Shown one piece after another: positions 18,934 to 29,740 of a DNA stretch of 64,000 nucleotides. The notes below the pieces were generated by a model. That model saw only the letters and a list, made by a program, of their open reading frames with translations, searched no databases and was not told the DNA's origin. Every line of letters begins with the position of its first letter. Position 1 is the stretch's first letter. A program made the translations under genes and the position numbers. This DNA is from Paracoccus sp. S-4012 (GTDB taxonomy: Bacteria; Pseudomonadota; Alphaproteobacteria; Rhodobacterales; Rhodobacteraceae). Where the stretch lies: assembly GCF_009674885.1 (NCBI RefSeq), contig NZ_WKKA01000006.1, positions 124,001 to 188,000 of the forward strand, given 5' to 3'.

Positions 18934-21048
18934 ATGACCCTCCGCCACGCCCTTGCCGCCCGGTTCCTGCCACCGCTCCGCGCCGCCCTCGCGCCGCCGG
19001 GTGCGCTGCTGCTGCCGGTCCTGATGCTGCCCACGCTCGCGGCGGCGCTGTGGCTGGCGCTCGACCCGCCGGGCGAGCCGCTGCCCGCGCGTCTGCTCGC
19101 CGTCGGCGGGGCGGCGGTCCTCGCCTGGTACATGCTGGGCGGCACCATGACCCTGGGCACGCTCCGCGCCGCTCGCCGCGCGCGGCAGGCGCTTGCGCGC
19201 GACAAGGCCGAACTGGCCAGCCTGCCTGGGCAAGTCTGGGCCAGCGACGGCTCCGGGCTGATACTGTGGCAGAACCCCGAGGCCGCCGCCGCCCATGGCG
19301 ATTGCCTCGGCCGCCCGATCGCCGCGCCCCTTGCCCGTCTCGCCGCCGACCCCGGGGAACTGCACCGCAGCCTCCTCGCGCGGCTGCCCGGGCGGCCGCA
19401 GGCCGAGGCTGAGGCGGGCCATGGCCGCCTGCGCCTGAGCCCACAGGCCGGCGGCACGCTGCAGATCTGGCAGTATCTCCCGCCGCCCTCGGTGCCGGAA
19501 GCCGATGCTCCAACAGAGGCGCCGACCCCGGCCGAGGACCGCGCCCTCTTCGAACTCCTCCCGGCGGCCCTGCTTCGGATCGGCCCCGACGGCCGCATCC
19601 ACGCCGCGAACGCCGCCGCGGAACGGATGCTCGGCACCGTCCCCACCGGCGCCACCCTCGCCACGCTGCTCGACGGTCTCGGCCGGCCCGTGGACGCCTG
19701 GGTGGACGACGTCCTCCGCCGCCGGACCGAGCCGCGCCCGGAGATCCTGCACCGGCGCCGCAGCCCGGAGCTGCATCTGCAGGTCGCCCTCGCCCGCGAC
19801 GCGCAGGGAGGGCTGCTCGCGATGCTGACCGATGCGAGCGCGATGAAGACCCTCGAGGCGCAGTTCGTCCAGAGCCAGAAGATGCAGGCGATCGGCCATC
19901 TCGCGGGCGGCATCGCGCATGACTTCAACAACCTGCTGACCGCCATCAGCGGCCATTGCGACCTGCTGATGCTGCGCCACGAGAAGACCGATCCCGACTA
20001 CGCCGATCTCGACCAGATCGGCCAGAACGCCAACCGCGCGGCGGCGCTGGTCGGGCAGCTGCTGGCGTTCTCGCGCAAGCAGACGCTGAACCCGCAGCTG
20101 ATGGACCTGCGCGACACGCTTGCGGATCTCACGCATCTGCTGAACCGCCTGGTGGGCGAGCGGGTGGTGCTGGAACTCGAGCACGACCCCGAGCTGCACC
20201 CGATCCGCGCCGACCGCCGCCAGGTCGAGCAGGTGCTGGTCAACCTCGTCGTCAACGCGCGCGACGCGATGGCCCATGGCGGGCGCATCATCATTCGCAC
20301 CGCGAACCTCGCCCGCGGCGCCCGCCCGCGGCCGCGGCGGCTGCCGGAAGGCGACTGGGTCACGGTCGAGGTCCGCGACGAGGGTTGCGGCATTCCGCCC
20401 GACCGCCTGGACAAGATCTTCGAGCCCTTCTTCACCACCAAGCGCGCCGGCGAGGGGACCGGCCTCGGCCTCTCGACCGTCTACGGCATCGTCAAGCAGA
20501 CCGGCGGCTATGTCTTCTGCGACAGCACGCTGGGGCAGGGCACCTGCTTCTCGCTGCATTTTCCGGCCCATGACCCGGCCCGCCTGACCGAGGCCCAGGC
20601 CGCCCATGCGGAGGTCGCACCCGCGCCGCAGCCGCAGGCCACCGGCGGCGGACGCGTGCTGCTGGTCGAGGACGAGGCCGCGGTCCGCGCCTTTGCCGGC
20701 CGCGCGCTCAGGATGCGCGGCTTCGAGGTGATCGAGGCCGAGAGTGGCGAGCACGCGCTCGACCTCCTCTCCGGCCGCGAGGACGCCATCGACGTCTTCG
20801 TCACCGACGTGGTGATGCCGGGGCTGGACGGCCCTTCATGGGTTCGCCGGGCGCTGCGCGACCGCCCGAACACGCGCGTCCTCTTCATCTCCGGCTACAG
20901 CGAGGATGTCTTCGACGACGGCCGCAGCCCGGTTCCCGGCGCGGCCTTCCTGCAGAAGCCCTTCTCGCTGGCATCGCTGGCCGAGACGGTCGCCAGGCTG
21001 GCAGCGGCCGATCCCGAGCGCCGCAGCGCCGGTCAGAGCGATGCGTAG
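18934..21048 (+). CDS. cckA: Hybrid sensor histidine kinase CckA
   Basis: It encodes 704 residues from the ATG at 18934; an in-frame TTG at 18913 is less likely. Two N-terminal membrane spans (about 25-70) precede PAS-like segments. The dimerisation/phosphoacceptor helix reads [20 protein letters not shown] with His329, near-identical to CckA. The ATPase domain shows [21 protein letters not shown] and [10 protein letters not shown] receiver domain ends the protein, with Asp625 in [12 protein letters not shown] and the KPF motif. CckA sends phosphate through ChpT to CtrA and controls cell cycle in Caulobacter, and motility and gene transfer agents in Rhodobacterales. The last 16 bases overlap the convergent sulfotransferase gene. 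Confidence 0.93.
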   Translation: MTLRHALAARFLPPLRAALAPPGALLLPVLMLPTLAAALWLALDPPGEPLPARLLAVGGAAVLAWYMLGGTMTLGTLRAARRARQALARDKAELASLPGQVWASDGSGLILWQNPEAAAAHGDCLGRPIAAPLARLAADPGELHRSLLARLPGRPQAEAEAGHGRLRLSPQAGGTLQIWQYLPPPSVPEADAPTEAPTPAEDRALFELLPAALLRIGPDGRIHAANAAAERMLGTVPTGATLATLLDGLGRPVDAWVDDVLRRRTEPRPEILHRRRSPELHLQVALARDAQGGLLAMLTDASAMKTLEAQFVQSQKMQAIGHLAGGIAHDFNNLLTAISGHCDLLMLRHEKTDPDYADLDQIGQNANRAAALVGQLLAFSRKQTLNPQLMDLRDTLADLTHLLNRLVGERVVLELEHDPELHPIRADRRQVEQVLVNLVVNARDAMAHGGRIIIRTANLARGARPRPRRLPEGDWVTVEVRDEGCGIPPDRLDKIFEPFFTTKRAGEGTGLGLSTVYGIVKQTGGYVFCDSTLGQGTCFSLHFPAHDPARLTEAQAAHAEVAPAPQPQATGGGRVLLVEDEAAVRAFAGRALRMRGFEVIEAESGEHALDLLSGREDAIDVFVTDVVMPGLDGPSWVRRALRDRPNTRVLFISGYSEDVFDDGRSPVPGAAFLQKPFSLASLAETVARLAAADPERRSAGQSDA

Positions 21049-21620
21049 AGGGCCACATCAACCGCCAGCGCCTCGCGCAGCCGGGCCTCGAGCTCGGGCG
21101 TCACGCTGGTGTCGCGGCGCGGCGGCACGTTGACGCGCGGCAGGCTCACCGCGCAGTCGAGGCGCTGCTCGAGGAAATGGGTGAAGCGGTCCATCTCCTC
21201 GTAGCGGAAGATCCGCGCCGCCCGCGCCCCCCCGCCGGTCAGGAACTCGGCCTGGCGGCCGATCCGCGCATGGTCCGGCGGCTCCACGGCGATGCAGTCG
21301 GTGGCGAAGTCGTGAAACGGCATGCCCGCCAGCGGATGGTCAGGGTCATCGAGGTCGTCCTGCTGGCGGAACCGGTACCAGCTCCGCAACCAGTCGATTG
21401 GCTCCCGCATGAGGGCGACCGTGGTGAATGGCTCGCCGGGCGCGGCGGCCTCGAGCCAGGGGCGGATGTGGCGCTCGAAGGCCGCAGCCGAGGTATGCTT
21501 GAGCGCCGGCGGCCGTTCGATCGCCAGGCTGGCCAGCGATTCGAGCGCCACCTCGACGGCCGTCGACCCCGCCTTGGGGGTGGCCAGGAAAACGAGGCGC
21601 TGGTCGAGAAAGATGAGCAT
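21033..21620 (-). CDS. Sulfotransferase-like P-loop protein
   Basis: It encodes 195 residues from the ATG at 21620. The N-terminus FLATPKAGSTAVEVALESL has the 5'-phosphosulfate-binding loop (TPKAGST) of PAPS-dependent sulfotransferases. MREPIDWLRSWYRFRQQ fits the 3'-phosphate-binding segment (RxPxxxxxS/W). LPRVNVPPRR near the end resembles the substrate or nucleotide C-terminal element. Such proteins transfer sulfate to glycans or lipids, but short rhodobacterial versions have no proven substrate. It is monocistronic, running toward cckA and overlapping its 3' end. Confidence 0.7.
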   Translation of the reverse strand: MLIFLDQRLVFLATPKAGSTAVEVALESLASLAIERPPALKHTSAAAFERHIRPWLEAAAPGEPFTTVALMREPIDWLRSWYRFRQQDDLDDPDHPLAGMPFHDFATDCIAVEPPDHARIGRQAEFLTGGGARAARIFRYEEMDRFTHFLEQRLDCAVSLPRVNVPPRRDTSVTPELEARLREALAVDVALYASL

Positions 21621-21796
21621 CCGGTCCCCGCTTCGCGTGATCGGCGGGAGGGATAGCCGCGGCCGTGCCGGGAGTAAACCGCCAGGCCCGGCGGCGCCGG
21701 GCGCGCGTAAACCGCCGGTTAACCTTTCGCTGCGAAACAGGGGGCGGCGATTCGGAATGTCCTTGCGGAGCGGGCCGAAATCGGCGAAGAAGGCGC

Positions 21797-21811
21797 GAAC
21801 AATACAAGAAC
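21797..21811. promoter_or_regulatory. LexA (SOS) box in the recA promoter region
   Basis: GAAC-AATACAA-GAAC matches the alphaproteobacterial LexA target (GTTC-N7-GTTC on the other strand) exactly. It lies 65 bases before the recA start, where LexA repression is expected. Confidence 0.85.
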
Positions 21812-21875
21812 GATCGCGGCGCGGAATGCGGCTTTCCCGCCGCCGCGGCATCTGACAGAAAGGGGCGGAGTGACA

Positions 21876-22946
<1,071 letters not shown>

Positions 22947-22948
22947 GG

Positions 22949-22983
22949 CGAAGCGCCGCGGGTCATCGAACCGCGGCGCTTCG
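22949..22983. terminator. Hairpin after recA
   Basis: A perfect 13 bp inverted repeat, CGAAGCGCCGCGG/CCGCGGCGCTTCG, has a 9-base loop and begins three bases after the recA stop codon. There is no long T-run (CGTTG follows), so it may be a weak or Rho-assisted terminator or protect the mRNA 3' end. Confidence 0.6.
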
Positions 22984-22985
22984 TT

Positions 22986-23010
22986 GAAGGGGGGCGCCGC
23001 GCCCCCCTTC
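22986..23010. repeat. Second perfect inverted repeat downstream of recA
   Basis: GAAGGGGGGCGC/GCGCCCCCCTTC is a near-continuous 25-base palindrome immediately after the first hairpin. It can only fold with a minimal loop, and may be a DNA palindrome or second terminator stem. Confidence 0.6.
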
Positions 23011-23168
23011 ACTCTCGCCGAAACCCGGGCGGCGTGCCCGGCTCGTGAGAGCACCGGCGGCCGAGAAAGCCCCGCGCCGGAGGCCAGCCGCCGCTGGACA
23101 GCCGCCCGGCCCCCGCCTACATCTCGTCGCCGCACTGCCGCATTCCCGCGCGCGCCCGAGGTTCCGCC

Positions 23169-25832
23169 ATGCCCAGCCTGAACGACATCCGCCAGACCTT
23201 CCTCGACTTCTTCGCGCGGAACGGCCATGCGGTGGTCGACTCCTCGCCGCTGGTCCCGAGGAACGACCCGACCCTGATGTTCACGAACTCGGGCATGGTC
23301 CAGTTCAAGAACGTCTTCACCGGGCTCGAGAGCCGCCCCTACAACCGTGCGACCACGGCGCAGAAATGCGTTCGCGCCGGCGGCAAGCATAACGACCTCG
23401 ACAATGTTGGCTACACCGCGCGGCACCACACCTTCTTCGAGATGCTGGGCAATTTCAGCTTCGGCGACTACTTCAAGTCCGAGGCGATCCCCTTCGCTTG
23501 GGAACTCCTGACCCGCGACTTCGCCATTCCCGCGGACCGGCTGCTGGTCACGGTCTACCACACCGACGACGAGGCTGCGGCGATCTGGAAGAAGGTCGCG
23601 GGCCTTCCGGACGAGCGCATCATCCGCATCCCCACCGACGACAACTTCTGGCGCATGGGCCCCACCGGCCCCTGCGGCCCCTCGACCGAGATCTTCTTCG
23701 ACCACGGCGCGGAGATCTGGGGCGGCCCGCCCGGCTCCCCCGATGAGAACGGCGACCGGTTCATCGAGATCTGGAACCTCGTCTTCATGCAGAACGAGCA
23801 GCACGCCGACGGCTCGATGACCGAGCTGCCGCGGCAGTCGATCGACACCGGCATGGGGCTGGAGCGGATTGGCGCGCTGCTGCAGGGCAAGCACGACAAC
23901 TACGACACCGACCTCATGCGGGCGCTGATCGAGGCCTCGGCGAACGCCACCTCGACTGATCCCGACGGACCGGGCAAGGTCCACCACCGGGTGATCGCCG
24001 ACCACCTGCGCTCGACCAGCTTCCTGATCGCCGACGGGGTGATGCCCTCGAACGACGGCCGCGGCTACGTGCTGCGGCGGATCATGCGCCGCGCCATGCG
24101 TCACGCGCATATGCTGGGCGCGCAGGACCCGGTCATGCACCGCCTCGTGCCGGCGCTCGTGCGGCAGATGGGCGCGGCCTATCCCGAGCTCACCCGCGCG
24201 CGGGCGACCATCGAGGAGACGTTGCGGCTGGAGGAGACGCGCTTCCGCCAGACGCTCGAGCGCGGGTTGCGGCTCCTCGACGACGAGCTCAACCGGCTGC
24301 CGGAGGGCGCGGCGCTTCCGGGCGAGGCGGCATTCCGCCTCTATGACACCTACGGCTTCCCGCTCGACCTCACGCAGGACGCGCTGCGCGAGCGGGGGCA
24401 GGCGGTCGACGTGGCGGGCTTCGACGCCGCTATGGCCGAGCAGAAGGCGAAGGCGCGCGCGGCCTGGTCCGGCTCGGGCGAGGCGGCGGATGCGGCGATC
24501 TGGTTCGAGCTTGCCGACCGCCACGGCGCGACCGAGTTCCTGGGTTATGACAGCGAGGCGAGCGAAGGCGCGATCCTGGCGCTGGTCGATGGCGGCCAGA
24601 CGGTCGAGCGCGCGGGCGAGGGCGAGAGGGTCCAGATCGTCGTCAACCAGACCCCCTTCTATGCCGAGAGCGGCGGGCAGGTGGGCGACACCGGCCTCGT
24701 CAAGACCGAGACCGGCGCCGCGCGCGTCACCGACACGCGGCGGATGCAGGGGGTGATCGTCCATCTGGCCGAGGTCACGCTGGGCGAGATCGCCGTGGGG
24801 CAGGGCGCGCAGCTTTCGGTGGACAGCGACCGCCGCGGCGCGATCCGCGCCAACCATTCGGCCACGCATCTGCTGAACGAGGCGCTGCGGGGCGCCCTTG
24901 GCGAGCATGTCGCGCAGAAGGGCAGCCTGAACGCCGATGACCGGCTGCGCTTCGATTTCAGCCACGGCAAGGCGGTCACGGCCGAGGAACTGGCCGCGAT
25001 CGAGGCTGAGGTGAACGCGCTGATCCGCCAGAACGCCCCGGTCGAGACCCGCGTGATGTCGCCCGAGGACGCGCGCGAATTGGGCGCGCAGGCGCTGTTT
25101 GGTGAGAAATATGGCGACGAGGTGCGGGTCGTCTCGATGGGCCACCGCGAGGGATCGGAGAAGGGCGCCAACCGCGACACCTATTCGATCGAACTCTGCG
25201 GCGGCACGCATGTTGCGCGCACCGGCGATATCGGCGCCTTCGTCATCCTTGGCGACAGTGCTTCCTCCGCCGGGGTGCGGCGGATCGAGGCGGTGACGGG
25301 GGAGGCGGCGCTTGCGCATCTGCGCGCGGCCGAAGGGCGGCTGTCGGAAATCGCCGGGCTGCTGAAGGCGCCGGTGGGCGACGTCGTGGACCGCGTGAAG
25401 GCGCTCGCGGACGAGCGCCGGGCGATGGCCGGCGAGATCGCCTCGCTGAAGCGGCAGCTGGCGATGGGCGGGGGTGGCGACGCCTCGCCGCAGGCACGCG
25501 AGGTCGGCGGGGTCAGCTTCCTTGCCCGCCGGGTCGAGGGCGTTTCGGGCCGCGACCTGCCGGCGCTCGTCGATGACATGAAGCGCAGCCTTGGTTCTGG
25601 CGCGGTGCTGGTCCTGGCGGATGCCGGCGGAAAGGCGGCGGTGGCGGCGGGGGTGACGCCGGACCTGACGGGCCGCGTCTCTGCGGTGGACATGGTGCGC
25701 CGCGCGGCCGAGGCGCTTGGCGGCAAGGGTGGCGGCGGCAGGCCGGACATGGCACAGGGCGGGGCGCCCTCGCTCGAGGCTGCGGACGCGGCGATTGCGG
25801 CGGTCGAGACCATGATCGGAGAGACGGCATGA
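23169..25832 (+). CDS. alaS: Alanyl-tRNA synthetase
   Basis: It encodes 887 residues, a full-length class II enzyme; GAGG sits 7 bases before the ATG at 23169. Class II motif 1 lies around [15 protein letters not shown] near the N-terminus. The editing domain has the zinc ligands HSATH (563-567) and CGGTH (677-681). A C-terminal DHHA1-like region ([19 protein letters not shown]) ends the protein. It charges tRNA-Ala and clears mischarged Ser or Gly. Its stop overlaps the start of the DUF1330 gene (ATGA), so the two are probably coupled. Confidence 0.99.
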   Translation: MPSLNDIRQTFLDFFARNGHAVVDSSPLVPRNDPTLMFTNSGMVQFKNVFTGLESRPYNRATTAQKCVRAGGKHNDLDNVGYTARHHTFFEMLGNFSFGDYFKSEAIPFAWELLTRDFAIPADRLLVTVYHTDDEAAAIWKKVAGLPDERIIRIPTDDNFWRMGPTGPCGPSTEIFFDHGAEIWGGPPGSPDENGDRFIEIWNLVFMQNEQHADGSMTELPRQSIDTGMGLERIGALLQGKHDNYDTDLMRALIEASANATSTDPDGPGKVHHRVIADHLRSTSFLIADGVMPSNDGRGYVLRRIMRRAMRHAHMLGAQDPVMHRLVPALVRQMGAAYPELTRARATIEETLRLEETRFRQTLERGLRLLDDELNRLPEGAALPGEAAFRLYDTYGFPLDLTQDALRERGQAVDVAGFDAAMAEQKAKARAAWSGSGEAADAAIWFELADRHGATEFLGYDSEASEGAILALVDGGQTVERAGEGERVQIVVNQTPFYAESGGQVGDTGLVKTETGAARVTDTRRMQGVIVHLAEVTLGEIAVGQGAQLSVDSDRRGAIRANHSATHLLNEALRGALGEHVAQKGSLNADDRLRFDFSHGKAVTAEELAAIEAEVNALIRQNAPVETRVMSPEDARELGAQALFGEKYGDEVRVVSMGHREGSEKGANRDTYSIELCGGTHVARTGDIGAFVILGDSASSAGVRRIEAVTGEAALAHLRAAEGRLSEIAGLLKAPVGDVVDRVKALADERRAMAGEIASLKRQLAMGGGGDASPQAREVGGVSFLARRVEGVSGRDLPALVDDMKRSLGSGAVLVLADAGGKAAVAAGVTPDLTGRVSAVDMVRRAAEALGGKGGGGRPDMAQGGAPSLEAADAAIAAVETMIGETA

Positions 25833-26125
25833 GCGCGCTCTGGATTGCCAATGTCCATGTGACCGACGCCGAGGCCTATGGCCGCTATGCCGCGCTCGCG
25901 GGCGAGGCGATTGCGGCGCATGGCGGCGTGTTCCTCGCCCGCTCCGGGCGGCATATCCAGCTCGAGGGGCGCGACCGGGCCCGCAACGTGGTCGCACGCT
26001 TTCCCTCGCTCGAGGCGGCGGAGGCCTGCTACCGCTCGGACGCCTATCAGGCCGCGCTCGCCCATGCCCGCGGCGCGGCCGAGCGCGATCTCGTGATCGT
26101 GGAGGAGAACGGTCCCGGCAGTTGA
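25829..26125 (+). CDS. DUF1330 domain protein
   Basis: It encodes 98 residues, starting at the ATGA that overlaps the alaS stop. The fold is a small ferredoxin-like alpha/beta dimeric barrel: [19 protein letters not shown] at the N-terminus, a central [16 protein letters not shown], and [19 protein letters not shown], the diagnostic DUF1330 block. The function is unknown for the family; members resemble EthD/ABM-type monooxygenase folds. Coupling to alaS is common in rhodobacterial genomes but says little about its job. It converges on the carboxymuconolactone-decarboxylase-like gene with only 7 bases between the stops. Confidence 0.85.
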   Translation: MSALWIANVHVTDAEAYGRYAALAGEAIAAHGGVFLARSGRHIQLEGRDRARNVVARFPSLEAAEACYRSDAYQAALAHARGAAERDLVIVEENGPGS

Positions 26126-26132
26126 GCCGCCC

Positions 26133-26537
26133 CTACTCCCGCTGCGCGTCCCATCGCGCATCCACCGGCACCTGCAGCGCGGTGGCGAGCGCGTTGGTCT
26201 GGCTCGCGCAGGCGATGACGGCCAGCAGCTCGGCATATTGCGCGTCGGTCATGCCCTTCGCCCGCGCAGCGGCGGTGTGGGAATGGACGCAGTAGCCGCA
26301 GCCGTTCGCGGTCGAAACGGCGACATAGAGCAGTTCCTTGACCAGCGGGTCCAGCGCACCCGGCGCCATCACATGCCGCACCCGCGCCCATGTCTGGCGC
26401 AGCAGCGCCGGGTCGGCGGCGAGCGCGCGCCAGAAGTTGTTGACGTAGTCGGTGCCGCGGGCGGCGCGGATTTCCTCGAAGACCGCCCGCGCCTCGGGCG
26501 GGGCGGTCTCGTCATCCAGCAGCGGGCGGACCGCCAT
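26133..26537 (-). CDS. Carboxymuconolactone decarboxylase/AhpD-like protein
   Basis: It encodes 134 residues from the ATG at 26537, which shares one base with the stop of the upstream cyclase gene (TGATG), indicating coupling. An all-helical CMD fold is signalled by LLYVAVSTANGCGYCVHSHT. The CxxC plus following His (CGYCVHSH) is the AhpD redox/proton-relay motif, so thiol-peroxidase-type activity is more likely than true decarboxylation. KGMTDAQYAELLAVIA is the second conserved helix. The role with the cyclase is unknown. The longer frame to 26651 lies within the cyclase gene and is rejected. Confidence 0.8.
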   Translation of the reverse strand: MAVRPLLDDETAPPEARAVFEEIRAARGTDYVNNFWRALAADPALLRQTWARVRHVMAPGALDPLVKELLYVAVSTANGCGYCVHSHTAAARAKGMTDAQYAELLAVIACASQTNALATALQVPVDARWDAQRE

Positions 26538-27361
26538 CAGGGCGCGAGCGCGAGGATGCGGCCCGGCCCGCCGGTGCCGCGCGCGTGCTTCGGCGCCCCG
26601 ACGACGATCGTCGCCCCTGTGGCGGGAAGCTGGTCGAGGCCCGCGAGGCATTCGATGCCGTAGTGCCCAGCCGGCAGCCAGCTCGTATGGACGCCGAAGT
26701 CGGGCGAGTTGCTGGGATCGAGCGAGAGCGTGTCCACCCCGATCCCGACCACACCCATGCCGCCCAGCACGTCGGTCGCCGCCTTCGAGAAACCGGGGAA
26801 GGCGAGCGCGCCGTCCGCCGTGTTGCGGAACTCGGGCGTCCCCAGCTTCGCCGCCCAGCCGGACTGCATCGCCACGAGCGCCCCCTGCGGGATCTCGCCA
26901 TTGGCGCTGACCCAGGCCTCGATGTCCTCCGGGTCCACCGTGGCGTTGGCGTCCTCGGCCGCCTTGGCGGTGATGTCTACGATGCAGAGCGGGCAGACGA
27001 GGTTCTGCGGCTCCAGCTCGGCCACCGACTTGCCGTCAGCCGAGAAATGCAGCGGTGCGTCGATATGGGTGCCGGAATGCTCCCAGATCGTCAGCTTCCA
27101 GATCTGGTAGCCGTCGGCTTGGATGTTCTTGTCCTCTTCGAAGGCGATGCCGGGAGTGCCGTCGAAGGTCGGGAAGGTCTCGTCGAAGACATGGGTGAGG
27201 TCCACCACCCGCCCGGCCGTGGCGCTCGCCTGCGCGAGGGCGGCGCGGGGCGCCATCCCGGCGGCGCCGAGCGCAAGGCCGGTCGCCGCCGCCCCGGTGA
27301 AGAGCTTGCGGCGCGAGAGCATGGTCTCCTTGACGTGATCGATGACGCAGGCGTGGCACAT
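26537..27361 (-). CDS. Tat-exported cyclase-family (kynurenine formamidase-like) metal hydrolase
   Basis: It encodes 274 residues. The ATG at 27361 has a strong AGGGAGGG site upstream and yields [20 protein letters not shown]. That puts a CxxC pair ahead of a twin-arginine signal (SRRKLF, hydrophobic stretch, AALAQA). The mature part holds [16 protein letters not shown] and [13 protein letters not shown], the cyclase-family metal site (HxGTHxDxPxH). Relatives hydrolyse N-formylkynurenine, isatin or other cyclic amides; the substrate here is not determinable. An internal ATG (27322) would remove the CxxC and is less well supported. It is coupled to the CMD-like gene. Confidence 0.82.
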   Translation of the reverse strand: MCHACVIDHVKETMLSRRKLFTGAAATGLALGAAGMAPRAALAQASATAGRVVDLTHVFDETFPTFDGTPGIAFEEDKNIQADGYQIWKLTIWEHSGTHIDAPLHFSADGKSVAELEPQNLVCPLCIVDITAKAAEDANATVDPEDIEAWVSANGEIPQGALVAMQSGWAAKLGTPEFRNTADGALAFPGFSKAATDVLGGMGVVGIGVDTLSLDPSNSPDFGVHTSWLPAGHYGIECLAGLDQLPATGATIVVGAPKHARGTGGPGRILALAP

Positions 27362-27497
27362 GGGTCGTCCCTCCCTCCAGTGGTCGGGGCCGATGCTGCC
27401 GCCACAGGCCCCGGTCTGGCAACGGAAATCCGGTTGCGGCTTTCAACCCCTGCCCGAGGCCGCTATACGCGCGGCGGTTCGGACGAAGGGCACAGCA

Positions 27498-28790
<1,293 letters not shown>

Positions 28791-28802
28791 GGGGGGCAAG
28801 GC

Positions 28803-29018
28803 GTGAAGCTCCAGACCCGCAAGTGGCTGTCGCTGCTGGTCCTGATCGTGGGCCTGCCGCTCTATATCGTCGTGGCGGTGACGCTGGTGAACTGGGCCGA
28901 CCGGAGCTTCGGCCGGATGCCGGTCCTGGCCGAGTTCGCGGTCTATCTGATCCTCGGCGTCATCTGGGTGCTGCCGTTCCGCCGCGTCTTCACCGGCATC
29001 GGCCGCCCCGAGGAATGA
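28803..29018 (+). CDS. DUF2842 small membrane protein
   Basis: It encodes 71 residues from a GTG at 28803 with GAGGGGGGC upstream. Two hydrophobic spans (WLSLLVLIVGLPLYIVVAVT and AVYLILGVIWVLPFRRVF) form a hairpin. The sequence matches the DUF2842 family, short alphaproteobacterial inner-membrane proteins of unknown role. Its stop overlaps the thiN start (ATGA), so it is probably co-translated with thiN. Confidence 0.8.
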   Translation: MKLQTRKWLSLLVLIVGLPLYIVVAVTLVNWADRSFGRMPVLAEFAVYLILGVIWVLPFRRVFTGIGRPEE

Positions 29019-29668
29019 CGCCGCCGCTGGTCGCCACCGGGGGCGGGGTGACGCTGATCGGCGGCGGCGAGGTCGAGCCTGCCGACATCGACGGGGCGGT
29101 GGCGCTCGCGCCCCTGGTGGTGGCTGCCGACAGCGGCGCCGACCGGGCGCTTGCCCACGGGCTCATGCCCGCGGCGGTGATCGGCGATTTCGACTCGATC
29201 TCCGACGCCGCGCGCGCCGTCATCCCGGCGGAGCGGCTGCACCCGGTCCCGGAGCAGGACAGCACGGATTTCGAGAAGTGCCTCACCCGCATCTCGGCCC
29301 GCTTCGTCCTCGCCCTCGGCTTCACCGGCGCGCGGCTCGACCACACGCTTGCCGCGGTCAGCGTGCTCGCGCGCGTCCCTGCGCCGCCTGTGCTGCTGAT
29401 CGGGCCGGCAGACGTGGCCTTCCTGGCGCCGCCGCGCCTGCACCTGCCGCTCGACCCCGGCACCCGCGTCTCGCTCTGGCCGCTCGGCCCCGCGCTCGGA
29501 ACGAGCCTCGGCCTCCGCTGGCCGATTGACGGCATCGACTTCGCCCCCGCGGGCGCCATCGGCACCTCGAACGAGGCCACCGGTCCCGTCACCCTCGCCC
29601 TCGACGGCCGGATGCTGGTCCTGCTCCCGCGCCCGTGGCTTTCTGAGGCGCTGCGCGCAATGATCTGA
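29015..29668 (+). CDS. thiN: Thiamine diphosphokinase
   Basis: It encodes 217 residues from the ATG at 29015, overlapping the DUF2842 stop. Signature blocks are VVAADSGADRALAHGLMP, the metal motif VIGDFDSIS, EQDSTDFEKCL and GFTGARLDHTLA. The C-terminal thiamin-binding barrel contains VSLWPLGP and GTSNEATGPV. It transfers pyrophosphate from ATP to thiamin, giving thiamin diphosphate and so salvaging thiamin. No TPP riboswitch is visible upstream, as expected in the middle of a gene run. Confidence 0.93.
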   Translation: MTPPLVATGGGVTLIGGGEVEPADIDGAVALAPLVVAADSGADRALAHGLMPAAVIGDFDSISDAARAVIPAERLHPVPEQDSTDFEKCLTRISARFVLALGFTGARLDHTLAAVSVLARVPAPPVLLIGPADVAFLAPPRLHLPLDPGTRVSLWPLGPALGTSLGLRWPIDGIDFAPAGAIGTSNEATGPVTLALDGRMLVLLPRPWLSEALRAMI

Positions 29669-29740
29669 TCGCAGCCATTGCCCGAAAGCCCGCCGCCGTG
29701 GCATCAGGCGCAATCCTCGGGGGCAGCGGAGGGGTCGCCG

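Noticed and set aside
21674-21716. A direct repeat GTAAACCGCC before recA as an operator
   Set aside because: Two 10-base copies 33 bases apart lie well upstream of the LexA box, with no known binding protein; chance is likely in GC-rich DNA.
29015-29668. A thiamin riboswitch for thiN or the NMT1-like transporter
   Set aside because: Neither gene has space upstream (overlap or 44 bases) and no TPP core is visible.
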